A DNA stretch of 16,838 bases from SFTJ01 sp045613305 (GTDB taxonomy: Bacteria; Bacteroidota; Bacteroidia; Bacteroidales; Muribaculaceae): contig JAZLAU010000015.1 of assembly GCA_045613305.1 (NCBI GenBank), positions 1 to 16,838 of the forward strand. The letters run 5' to 3'. The position numbers were made by a program, and so were the translations under genes. Below the pieces are notes generated by a model. The model made no database searches. It saw only the letters and a program-made list of their open reading frames with translations, and was not told where the DNA came from. Below are positions 7,022 to 15,166 of this stretch, in pieces (within the stretch, counting starts at the first letter, position 1; the number at the start of each line of letters is the position of its first letter).

Positions 7022-8410
7022 TTATCCTTCGATTTGCGACATAACTTTCTTCATTTCTGCAATCAATGCTTCAGCCTTTTCCATTGTGTTTGCTTCAGCA
7101 TAGATTCTCACGATAGGCTCAGTGTTACTCTTTCTGAAGTGTACCCAGCTATCTTCAAAGTCAATCTTAACGCCGTCGATGTCGGTAACCTTTTCGTTCT
7201 TGAAGTGTTCCTTCATTCCCAAAAGAATCTTGTCTACATCGATGTCTGGTGTAAGTTCAACCTTATCTTTTGCAATTTCATATGCAGGATAAGTCTTCTT
7301 CAATTCGCTAACCTTCTTGCCCGACTTAGCCAAAAGAGTCAAGAACAATGCAACGCCCACCAAAGCATCGCGGCCATAGTGCAATTCTGGATATATAACA
7401 CCACCATTGCCTTCACCACCTATTACCGCGCCTGTGCGCTTCATTTCTGTAACCACATTTACTTCGCCCACTGCCGATGCTGTGTATTCGCATCCGTGTG
7501 CGTTTGTAACATCGCGCAACGCTCTTGACGACGACAAATTGCTAACTGTTGAACCCTTAGTGTGTTGTAGCACATAATCTGCCACTGCCACCAATGTGTA
7601 TTCTTCAACGAAGAATTCGCCGTTTTCCATTATGATTGCCAAGCGGTCAACGTCAGGGTCTACCACAAAGCCAACATCGGCCTTGCCTTCTTTCATCAAC
7701 GATGAAATAGCTGTCAAGTTAGCTGGAATTGGCTCTGGTGTGTGACCAAAGTTGCCTGTTGGTGCACAGAATAGTTCCACTACGTGCTCTACGCCCAAAC
7801 GGTGCAACAATTCTGGTATCACAACGCCACCAATTGAGTTAACTGCGTCGACTGCAACTGTAAAGTTTGCTTTCTTAATTGCCTCAACGTCTACCAAATC
7901 AAGGTCTAACACGCTATCAATGTGACGGCGCATGTAGGTTGTATTAACATACTCTTTACCCAAATGATCAACATCAGCATAAACAAAGTCTTCTGCTTCT
8001 GCTATGCGCAGCACTTCCTTGCCTTGAGCATCGTTCAAGAATTCGCCATCGCTGTTGAGCAACTTCAATGCATTCCATTGCTTTGGGTTGTGCGATGCTG
8101 TCAAAATGATACCACCGCATGCTTCTTCTGCCACAACAGCAATTTCTGTTGTTGGTGTTGTTGCTTGACCTATGTTTACTACATCGAATCCCATACCGTT
8201 TAGCGTCGCAACCACAATTTTGCATAGCATATCGCCCGATAGGCGTGAGTCACGACCTACTACTATAACATTTGATGTTTTGGTAGTGGTTCTACGGATA
8301 AATGTAGCATAAGCCGACGTGAATTTCACAAGGTCCAATGGGGTTAGCGAGTCGCCTGCTGGGCCGCCGATTGTTCCTCTAATTCCGGAAATAGATTTAA
8401 TCAGTGACAT
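7022..8410 (-). CDS. glmM: Phosphoglucosamine mutase GlmM (alpha-D-phosphohexomutase family)
   Basis: Converts glucosamine 6-phosphate to glucosamine 1-phosphate on the way to UDP-GlcNAc for peptidoglycan and lipid A. All four family sites are present: the phosphoserine loop TASHNPKQWNALK (104-116, Ser106), the metal loop DPDVDRLAI (251-259; Asp251, Asp253, Asp255), the sugar-specificity loop GGEGNGGVIYPELH (331-344) and the phosphate-binding loop RKSNTEPIVRIY (426-437). The 462 residues are slightly longer than E. coli GlmM. The loop EGNGG and the RKSNTEP loop differ from the GEQSGH and RPSGTEP of classical GlmM and look more like archaeal-type enzymes, so a phosphomannomutase or broader phosphohexomutase role is possible. 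It ends the nrnA-DUF4827-glmM unit, 39 bases after the lipoprotein gene. Confidence 0.88.
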   Translation of the reverse strand: MSLIKSISGIRGTIGGPAGDSLTPLDLVKFTSAYATFIRRTTTKTSNVIVVGRDSRLSGDMLCKIVVATLNGMGFDVVNIGQATTPTTEIAVVAEEACGGIILTASHNPKQWNALKLLNSDGEFLNDAQGKEVLRIAEAEDFVYADVDHLGKEYVNTTYMRRHIDSVLDLDLVDVEAIKKANFTVAVDAVNSIGGVVIPELLHRLGVEHVVELFCAPTGNFGHTPEPIPANLTAISSLMKEGKADVGFVVDPDVDRLAIIMENGEFFVEEYTLVAVADYVLQHTKGSTVSNLSSSRALRDVTNAHGCEYTASAVGEVNVVTEMKRTGAVIGGEGNGGVIYPELHYGRDALVGVALFLTLLAKSGKKVSELKKTYPAYEIAKDKVELTPDIDVDKILLGMKEHFKNEKVTDIDGVKIDFEDSWVHFRKSNTEPIVRIYAEANTMEKAEALIAEMKKVMSQIEG

Positions 8411-8449
8411 TTTAATAAAAATTTACAGTTTAGTTTATTAGTTGGTTTT

Positions 8450-9025
8450 TTATAGTTTATTCTTTATGTAGCGTATATTCCAATGGTATGGTTTCACATT
8501 TGCGATTTCGTCAGTCATACCAAACTGCGACTTGATTACAAGATTTACTTCAGAGCCAACTCCCACAAACTGCAATGGGAATTGAATGCCTTGTCCGTAT
8601 TGCGACGATGCGCCCACCTGATAATTGTTGTAAACAAAATAGGTGGCTGGATTCACCATATCTACAGCATTTCCTATCTTATTCACATCATCGCCCAACT
8701 CACACCATGATATAATGTCGTAGCGCATATAGCGAAAATACACTATGTCGTTGTCTTTTGGTCGATTTTCCTTTCCTGTGTTTGTAATCACTTGCATATA
8801 GATGTTGCCATCTTCATCCAATCGATAATACGGAGCATCAAGTCCTGTTTCAAACACCGTGTCGGCAGGTATTTCGTTTATTACCTTCTTTTGCGACAAA
8901 AACAAGTTGGTGGCAACTCGTTCATCGGCTAATTGTTCTGCATAACTTACTGTATCTCTACATGACGACGCAGCAAAACATAGAACCGACGCCAAAAGCA
9001 TTAATACTTTTCCTGTAATTTTCAT
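8450..9025 (-). CDS. DUF4827-type lipoprotein, possibly FKBP-like
   Basis: A 191-residue exported protein. Residues 1-21 form a signal peptide ending in a lipobox (AASSC, Cys22). The mature part begins SYAEQLADE, which I recognise as the DUF4827 family found next to glmM in Bacteroidota. Its function is not established. The second half (NDIVYFRYMRYDI, then GIQFPLQFVGVGSEVNLVIK, then PYHWNIRYIKN) follows the order of strands of an FKBP-type peptidyl-prolyl isomerase domain: a GDxVxVxY-like start, an EALxxMxxGEKxxLVIP-like helix and strand, and a PPYxPLxFxVEL-like end. That is inference by eye. Its ATG overlaps the nrnA stop by four bases (ATGA, 9022-9025), so it is translationally coupled to nrnA. 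Confidence 0.82.
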   Translation of the reverse strand: MKITGKVLMLLASVLCFAASSCRDTVSYAEQLADERVATNLFLSQKKVINEIPADTVFETGLDAPYYRLDEDGNIYMQVITNTGKENRPKDNDIVYFRYMRYDIISWCELGDDVNKIGNAVDMVNPATYFVYNNYQVGASSQYGQGIQFPLQFVGVGSEVNLVIKSQFGMTDEIANVKPYHWNIRYIKNKL

Positions 9026-10080
9026 TTCTTATTATTATATTTTTCTTTGTACTCCAATAAATTATTTTTCTCTTTCAATAGCATTGCATAAAACGTGTTT
9101 ACCGCTCCCTCTAATGTGCCGTAATACTCGCCCGCCGATGCATTCAGATGGCCGCCTCCATTAAAATACTTCTCGCACAAATCGCGTACCGAAAAATCGC
9201 CCTGCGACCGCATCGATATTTTTATGCAGTTTTCATCTTCTCGCATAAACACTGAGCAAAACACCTCTGGTATCTTCAACGGCACATTCACCAAGCCTTC
9301 GGTGTCGCCCGTTGTGTAATAATACTTCCTGAGTGTTTCTTGCGATAGTGTCACCAGCGCTATGCCATATTCACGCTTCACCTTCATCGAATGTTGCAAT
9401 GCACAACTTTGAAGACGAATGCTGTTTTCTTTCTGCGTGTTAAACGCCCTATTATAAATGGTGTTTTTATCCACACCTCGCTTTATCAAATCGGCTGCTA
9501 TTATAAACGTTTCAGGATTGCTCGAATTATAGGCAAAATTACCCGTATCGGTAACTAATCCCATATAGATATATGAGCACGCCAACTTTGTGAGTTTCGA
9601 CTCAAGCCCTAGCGCCACAACTAATCGGTAAACCAATTCGCATGTCGACGACATCTGCGGATAGGAAAATTCCAAATCACAAAAGTGCTGGGGCGACAAA
9701 TGATGGTCGATTAAAACCTTTTTCGCCGCTGTTTTTTCTATGTATTGCTGCACGCCTTGGGTGCGGCGAGGGTCATTAAAATCCAAACATAGCAACAGGT
9801 CGGCTTTATCAAATATTTCGCCTACCACACCCTCTCCTGCGTCCTCACACACAATTATGTCACTGCATTGCGGCAAAAACTGGAGGTTGTCACTTATTGC
9901 ACTCGGAACTACCACCTGCGCTTGCTTGCCAATCTGCTTCAGAACACAGCACATGCCCATCGTCGACCCTACGGCATCTCCATCTGGCGACTTGTGGCAA
10001 GTGAGAACTATGCGCTCACTTTCTTCTATTATTGTGCGAAATTGGCCTATCGCTTCTGCGTCGAAAATGTTAGTTACCAT
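9022..10080 (-). CDS. nrnA: DHH/DHHA1 phosphoesterase, NrnA-type oligoribonuclease / pAp phosphatase
   Basis: Cytosolic manganese-dependent phosphoesterase expected to degrade nanoRNA and/or hydrolyse 3'-phosphoadenosine 5'-phosphate. At 352 residues it has the normal DHH plus DHHA1 layout. Metal and catalytic motifs are HKSPDGDAVGS (29-39; His29, Asp33, Asp35), LCLDFND (Asp100), IDHHLSP (DHH at 125-127) and MGLVTDTGNF with Asp178. The DHHA1 substrate loop is FNGGGHLNASAG (306-317). It could instead act mainly on cyclic-dinucleotide breakdown products such as pApA, which the sequence cannot decide. It is the first gene of its operon, with a promoter box 24 bases upstream, and overlaps the DUF4827 lipoprotein gene by four bases. 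Confidence 0.92.
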   Translation of the reverse strand: MVTNIFDAEAIGQFRTIIEESERIVLTCHKSPDGDAVGSTMGMCCVLKQIGKQAQVVVPSAISDNLQFLPQCSDIIVCEDAGEGVVGEIFDKADLLLCLDFNDPRRTQGVQQYIEKTAAKKVLIDHHLSPQHFCDLEFSYPQMSSTCELVYRLVVALGLESKLTKLACSYIYMGLVTDTGNFAYNSSNPETFIIAADLIKRGVDKNTIYNRAFNTQKENSIRLQSCALQHSMKVKREYGIALVTLSQETLRKYYYTTGDTEGLVNVPLKIPEVFCSVFMREDENCIKISMRSQGDFSVRDLCEKYFNGGGHLNASAGEYYGTLEGAVNTFYAMLLKEKNNLLEYKEKYNNKK

Positions 10081-10103
10081 TTATCCAATTTATAATATCT
10101 ATG

Positions 10104-10111
10104 CAAAGATA
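10104..10111 (-). promoter_or_regulatory. Bacteroidota -7 box for nrnA-DUF4827-glmM
   Basis: Minus strand reads TATCTTTG, identical to the sppA box and an exact TAnnTTTG match, 24 bases before the nrnA ATG. The upstream minus strand is A-rich, with no TTG at the usual -33 spacing. It lies in the 162-base divergent gap shared with dsbD. Confidence 0.55.
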
Positions 10112-10186
10112 GAAATAATATTTTTATTTTTTATTCTTGCATGAAATATTAACCTTTCTTATACTCAAAATTAGGGTAATTTTAAG

Positions 10187-10194
10187 TATTTTTG
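10187..10194 (+). promoter_or_regulatory. Bacteroidota -7 box for dsbD-mazG-topB-nudix
   Basis: Plus strand reads TATTTTTG, an exact TAnnTTTG match, ending 48 bases before the dsbD ATG. It is back to back with the nrnA box at 10104-10111, giving a divergent promoter region. No clear -33 TTG is seen. Confidence 0.5.
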
Positions 10195-10242
10195 TACCCG
10201 ATTTTATTAATATAATGTTTCATTACATTCAAACATAATTTT

Positions 10243-12252
10243 ATGTTCAAAAGAATAATCACTGTATTGCTCTCCTTTTTCACAGTTTTATCCATGCAAG
10301 CCGAGCTGCTTCAAGCCGTTTCATGGACTTCTAACCACAAACTAACTTCCGACAATGAGGGCATAATGGAATTCACCGCAACCATTGAGCCAGGTTTCCA
10401 CATGTACGACATGAATGCCGAAGGCGGTCCTACACCTCTTTCTTTCACTTGGGAAAAGCTCGATGGCGTTGAACTTATTGGAACTCCTACTCCAAGCGAA
10501 GCCTCTCTCGTTCAGTTTGACCCTGTTTTCAATGTCAACATTGGCTGGTGGGAAGGATCTGTAACTCTAACCCAAAAGTTTGTAGCTAAAAAATCAGAAT
10601 ACTCTATCACCGGACACCTTCGTTTTGCAGCTTGCAGCGACGAAACTTGCACTCCTCCTACAGTTGAAAACTTCAACTTCAGCGGAAAAGCAAAAGTTGC
10701 CGATGCTGCCAACGACGCAGCAGCAGTTGTTGCCGACCCTGCGTCTACCGACTCTATTGCTAACAACGATGCAACATCTACAGCACCTCAAAGCAACGCC
10801 ACATACACTAATCTTGCCGACAATCCTCTCTGGAATCCTGTCGACAAATCGAATGTTGCTGAAAGTTCTGAAGAATCATCTTCAAGCAACGGCTCACTTT
10901 GGTATATCATCATCACATGTTTCATTGGTGGCTTAATCGCTTTGCTTACACCTTGCGTGTGGCCTATGATTCCTCTAACTGTGAGCTTCTTCCTAAAGAA
11001 ATCTGACAATCGTGCGAAATCTATTCGCGATGCCATCACTTATGGGGTTTCTATCATTTTCATATATGTATTCCTCGGTGTGCTAATTACAATGATTTTC
11101 GGAGCAAGTTCGCTTAATGCTCTTGCAACAAGCGCTGTTTGCAACATAATATTCTTCCTATTGCTCGTAGTGTTTGCCATCTCATTCTTCGGCGCATTCG
11201 AAATCACACTTCCTGAATCATGGAGCAACAAGATGGACTCTGCTGCTGAAAAGACTACAGGTCTACTAAGCATTTTCTTCATGGCTTTCACTCTTGCATT
11301 GGTATCATTCTCTTGCACCGGCCCTATCATCGGAACTCTGCTTGTTGAAGCCGCAAGCAACGGCAACATCCTTGGCCCTGCCATCGGTATGTTCTCATTT
11401 GCTTTGGCTTTAGCAATCCCATTCTGCTTGTTCGCGATGTTCCCTTCTTTGCTTAAGGGCTTGCCTAAATCAGGCGGTTGGATGAACACTGTGAAAGTGG
11501 TGCTTGGTTTCATCGAATTGGCACTTTCTCTAAAGTTCCTTTCGGTTGCCGACCTTGCTTACGGATGGCATATCCTTGACCGTGAAACTTTCATTGCGCT
11601 TTGGATTGCAATATTTGGTTTGCTCGGACTTTACCTTCTTGGCAAATTCAGTTTCTCTCACTACGGCCCAGAAAAGGGCGGAATCGGTGTGTTCCGTTTC
11701 TTCCTTGCCTTGATTTCATTTGCTTTCGTGGCTTATCTTGTGCCTGGACTTTGGGGCGCTCCTCTTAAGAGCGTGAGCGCTTTCGTTCCTCCTTTGCACA
11801 CTCAAGACTTCAACCTTTACGGCGGTCAATTCGAAATTTACACCGACTACGAAGAAGGCATGAAGGCCGCTGAACGCGAAGGAAAGCCTGTGCTTATCGA
11901 CTTCTCGGGCTACGGTTGCGTTAACTGCCGCAAAATGGAGGCTGCTGTGCTCGACAATCAAAAGGTGCACTCGGCTATCGAAGACAACTTCATCATGATT
12001 CAACTTATGGTTGACGAAAAAACCAATCTTGATGAGCCTTTGACAGTTAACGAAAATGGCAAAGAAGTGAAATTATACACCGTTGGCGACAAGTGGAGTT
12101 ATTTGCAACGCCACAAATTCCATGCTAACGCTCAACCATACTATGTCGTTCTCGACAACAAGGGCAAGCAACTTTCTGGTCCTTTCGTTTACGAAGAAGA
12201 CATCGATAAGTTTATGCAATTTATGAACGACGGCATCAAAGCCTATAAGTAA
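10243..12252 (+). CDS. dsbD: Thiol:disulfide interchange protein DsbD
   Basis: Inner-membrane electron relay that takes electrons from cytosolic thioredoxin and delivers them to periplasmic thiol pathways (cytochrome c maturation, disulfide isomerisation). Order: signal peptide (1-20); periplasmic alpha domain with Cys131 and Cys136 in FAACSDETCTPP; an Ala/Asp/Ser/Asn-rich linker (about 150-217); the membrane domain (about 219-505) with Cys238 in LLTPCVWPMIP and Cys358 in SFSCTGPIIG; and a periplasmic thioredoxin-like gamma domain with Cys559 and Cys562 in GYGCVNCRKME. All three redox pairs are intact, so the 669-residue protein should work. The alpha pair is spaced one residue closer than the E. 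coli pair. It heads a plus-strand operon with mazG 24 bases downstream. Confidence 0.95.
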   Translation: MFKRIITVLLSFFTVLSMQAELLQAVSWTSNHKLTSDNEGIMEFTATIEPGFHMYDMNAEGGPTPLSFTWEKLDGVELIGTPTPSEASLVQFDPVFNVNIGWWEGSVTLTQKFVAKKSEYSITGHLRFAACSDETCTPPTVENFNFSGKAKVADAANDAAAVVADPASTDSIANNDATSTAPQSNATYTNLADNPLWNPVDKSNVAESSEESSSSNGSLWYIIITCFIGGLIALLTPCVWPMIPLTVSFFLKKSDNRAKSIRDAITYGVSIIFIYVFLGVLITMIFGASSLNALATSAVCNIIFFLLLVVFAISFFGAFEITLPESWSNKMDSAAEKTTGLLSIFFMAFTLALVSFSCTGPIIGTLLVEAASNGNILGPAIGMFSFALALAIPFCLFAMFPSLLKGLPKSGGWMNTVKVVLGFIELALSLKFLSVADLAYGWHILDRETFIALWIAIFGLLGLYLLGKFSFSHYGPEKGGIGVFRFFLALISFAFVAYLVPGLWGAPLKSVSAFVPPLHTQDFNLYGGQFEIYTDYEEGMKAAEREGKPVLIDFSGYGCVNCRKMEAAVLDNQKVHSAIEDNFIMIQLMVDEKTNLDEPLTVNENGKEVKLYTVGDKWSYLQRHKFHANAQPYYVVLDNKGKQLSGPFVYEEDIDKFMQFMNDGIKAYK

Positions 12253-12276
12253 GCAAAAAACTCTCACATTCTTACG

Positions 12277-13068
12277 ATGGAAAATAATAGACAATCGCAG
12301 TTGAAAGCGTTTGGCGAGTTGCTCGACGTTCTCGACATTCTTCGCACACAATGCCCTTGGGATGCTAAACAAACCAACGAGTCTTTGCGTCCTAACACCA
12401 TTGAGGAAACAATGGAACTATGCGATGCACTGATTAAAAACAATGTCGACGAGATAAAAAAAGAACTTGGCGACGTTTTGTTGCACATTATTTTCTACGC
12501 TAAGATTGCCGACGAAAAAAAGCAGTTCGACATTGCCGACGTTTGCAATGCTCTACGCGAAAAACTAATTTTCCGACACCCTCATATTTTTGGAGAAACT
12601 AAAGTCGACAATGCCGAGCAAGTTCTTCAAAACTGGGAAGCCATCAAACTTAAGGAAAAAGGCGGCAACAAAACCGTGCTATCCGGAGTGCCTAAATCAC
12701 TTCCTTCAGTCATTAAGGCCGAACGTATTCAAGAAAAAACTGCAAACGTTGGATTCGATTGGGCAAATAAAGAAGACGTTTGGGAGAAGGTGAAAGAAGA
12801 AATTGCCGAAGTTGAGCACGAACTCACCGCCGGAAATGCATCTAACACCGAAAAAGAGTTTGGCGACCTATTGTTCAGCGTTATCAACGCCGCTCGACTT
12901 TATGGTGTTAGAGCCGACAATGCACTCGAACTTACTAACAACAAATTCATTGCTCGATTCAACTATATCGAAGAGCACGCTCATCAACAGGGCAAACAAG
13001 TGAACCAACTTTCGCTTGACGAAATGGACGCTCTTTGGAACGAAGCAAAAAAGACTATGAAAATATAA
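12277..13068 (+). CDS. mazG: Nucleoside triphosphate pyrophosphohydrolase MazG
   Basis: Cytosolic enzyme that hydrolyses (d)NTPs to monophosphate and pyrophosphate, cleaning the nucleotide pool and in some bacteria modulating ppGpp. The 263 residues contain two MazG repeats. The first has the family signature CPWDAKQTNESL (26-37), then IEETMEL and KKELGDVLLH, giving the metal-binding acidic set Glu43, Glu44, Glu47, Glu63 and Asp66. The middle has REKLIFRHPHIFGE and NWEAIKLKEK. The second repeat has VKEEIAEVEHEL and EKEFGDLLFSVINAAR. It is not the MazEF-linked regulator context; its neighbours are dsbD upstream and topB 13 bases downstream, which fits a housekeeping role. Confidence 0.95.
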   Translation: MENNRQSQLKAFGELLDVLDILRTQCPWDAKQTNESLRPNTIEETMELCDALIKNNVDEIKKELGDVLLHIIFYAKIADEKKQFDIADVCNALREKLIFRHPHIFGETKVDNAEQVLQNWEAIKLKEKGGNKTVLSGVPKSLPSVIKAERIQEKTANVGFDWANKEDVWEKVKEEIAEVEHELTAGNASNTEKEFGDLLFSVINAARLYGVRADNALELTNNKFIARFNYIEEHAHQQGKQVNQLSLDEMDALWNEAKKTMKI

Positions 13069-13081
13069 TTGTTTCTTTTGT

Positions 13082-15166
13082 ATGATTGTTTGCATCACCG
13101 AGAAACCTTCTGTAGCAAAAGACATAGCCAATATCCTCGGAGCAACCGTTCGTCGCGACGGTTACTTCGAGGGTAACGGTTATAACGTAACATGGACTTT
13201 CGGACACCTTTGCTGTCTGAAAGAGCCTAACGACTATTGCGAACAATGGAAAACGTGGAATCTCAGCTCTTTGCCCATGATTCCACAGCGTTTCGGAATC
13301 AAACTTATCGACGACAAAGGAATTATCAACCAATTTAAAACCATCGAAAGCCTAATCGGTCAGGCCGACGAAGTGATTAACTGCGGTGATGCTGGCCAGG
13401 AAGGTGAATTAATTCAGCGATGGGTTATGCAGAAAGCCGGCTGCAAAAAGCCCGTGAAACGCCTTTGGATTTCTTCGCTTACTGAAGAAAAAATTCGTGA
13501 GGGCTTTAGCAAACTGAAAGACCAGTCTAACTACGACAATCTGTATTTTGCCGGCCTCTCGCGCGCTATTGGCGACTGGATTTTGGGAATGAATGCCACA
13601 CGCCTTTACACTAAAAAGTATGCGCAAAATCGCAACGTGCTTTCTATCGGACGCGTTCAGACTCCAACATTAGCGCTTATTGTGGCTCGACACCGCGAAA
13701 TCGAAAACTTCATTCCTCAAGACTTCTGGGAAATAAAAACATTATATCGTAACACCACTTTCAATAGCACTAAGGGACGATATTCTTCTGAAGCGGAAGC
13801 AAACGAAGTTATCGAAAAAATTAAGGATGCACCTATCACCATCACCTCCATATCATCGAAGAAGGGAAAGGAAGCACCTTTGCGATTGTTCGACCTAACT
13901 TCGCTGCAGGTTGAGTGTAACAAAAAACTCTCTTTTTCAGCCGATGAAACGCTAAAACTCATACAGTCGCTCTACGAAAAAAAGGTTACCACCTATCCTC
14001 GCGTCGACACCACTTATCTTAGCGAGGACATATATCCAACAATACCCGGCATTCTTCAGGCCATGACGCCCTATGCTGCTCTCACTGCGCCTCTTCTTAG
14101 CCGTAAAATTGCCAAATCGAAAAAGGTATTCGACGACTCAAAAGTAACCGACCACCATGCCATAATACCAACCAATGTCGACCCTACTAGGGCTGCACTT
14201 TCGCGCGACGAGAAATTGGTTTACGATATGATTGCTAAGCGTTTCATTGCCGCTTTTTACCCCGATTGCGAATTCTCTACCACAACAGTGATGGCAGAAA
14301 TCAATAAGATTGAGTTCAAAGCCACAGGCAAACAAATTCTTAGCGAAGGTTGGCGCGCTGTATATAGCAAAGACAACACCGCGGCCAACGAAGAAAACGA
14401 AGAAGAAAACGCTGTTATGCCTTCTTTCACTAAAGGTGAATCTGGGCCTCACTCACCTTCGCTGCTGAAAAAAATGACTCAACCGCCAAAGCCTTACACC
14501 GAAGGTACTTTGCTTCGAGCCATGGAAACTGCAGGCAAATTTGTTGATAACGACGAATTGCGCGACGCAATGAAAGAAAACGGCATTGGCCGTCCTTCTA
14601 CCCGCGCTGCGATTATCGAAACTCTTTTCAAACGCCGTTACATCAGAAAAGAGCGCAAAAGTCTTGCTCCTACTTTAGCCGGAATACAATTAATCGACAC
14701 CATTAAAGAGCCGCTTCTTAAATCGGCCGAATTAACTGGGCTCTGGGAAAACAAACTTCGAAAAATTGAACGTGGCGAATTTCAAGCAGCGCAATTCATC
14801 GACGAGTTGAAAGTTCTTATCAACAACATCGTCATTAATGTTTTGCGCGATAACGAAAACAAAAATATCGAAGTTGAAGACTCTGCGGCTAAAGATTCTA
14901 AAAAGAAACGCCGCACTTCTCAAAAGAAGGCCGATAAGCCTGAGGACGACAACAAACCAAAAGACACTACCCAACCAGCAATAACCGACATCGTACAGAT
15001 AGCCTGCCCAGTTTGCAAGAGCGGACACCTGTTAAAAGGACGCACAGCCTACGGATGCAGCAGATATCGCGAAGGTTGCTCTCTGCTGCTTAATTTCTCC
15101 GACTATCCTCAAGAACTGTCGCCAGAGCAACTTCACAAATTAATTTCTGAAAAATTCAACAAATGA
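13082..15166 (+). CDS. topB: DNA topoisomerase III (TopB), type IA
   Basis: Single-strand-passing topoisomerase that decatenates DNA and resolves recombination or replication intermediates. The 694 residues include a TOPRIM domain (about 1-135) with Glu7 in ITEKPSVAKDIA and the acidic motif GDAGQEGELIQR (102-113); LSIGRVQTPTLALIV (187-201); the active-site tyrosine Tyr305 in VTTYPRVDT; DHHAIIPT (357-364); and GIGRPSTRAAIIETL (501-515). A charged Lys/Asp linker (about 596-632) leads to a C-terminal zinc-ribbon-like unit with Cys642, Cys645, Cys659 and Cys666. The usual DxDxE TOPRIM motif reads D-A-G-Q-E here, with glycine in place of the middle aspartate; see findings. Its TGA overlaps the NUDIX ATG. 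Confidence 0.95.
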   Translation: MIVCITEKPSVAKDIANILGATVRRDGYFEGNGYNVTWTFGHLCCLKEPNDYCEQWKTWNLSSLPMIPQRFGIKLIDDKGIINQFKTIESLIGQADEVINCGDAGQEGELIQRWVMQKAGCKKPVKRLWISSLTEEKIREGFSKLKDQSNYDNLYFAGLSRAIGDWILGMNATRLYTKKYAQNRNVLSIGRVQTPTLALIVARHREIENFIPQDFWEIKTLYRNTTFNSTKGRYSSEAEANEVIEKIKDAPITITSISSKKGKEAPLRLFDLTSLQVECNKKLSFSADETLKLIQSLYEKKVTTYPRVDTTYLSEDIYPTIPGILQAMTPYAALTAPLLSRKIAKSKKVFDDSKVTDHHAIIPTNVDPTRAALSRDEKLVYDMIAKRFIAAFYPDCEFSTTTVMAEINKIEFKATGKQILSEGWRAVYSKDNTAANEENEEENAVMPSFTKGESGPHSPSLLKKMTQPPKPYTEGTLLRAMETAGKFVDNDELRDAMKENGIGRPSTRAAIIETLFKRRYIRKERKSLAPTLAGIQLIDTIKEPLLKSAELTGLWENKLRKIERGEFQAAQFIDELKVLINNIVINVLRDNENKNIEVEDSAAKDSKKKRRTSQKKADKPEDDNKPKDTTQPAITDIVQIACPVCKSGHLLKGRTAYGCSRYREGCSLLLNFSDYPQELSPEQLHKLISEKFNK

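Noticed and set aside
11040..11513. A 157-codon minus-strand frame opposite dsbD
   Set aside because: It is antisense to the conserved membrane domain of DsbD and has no recognisable motif or start context.
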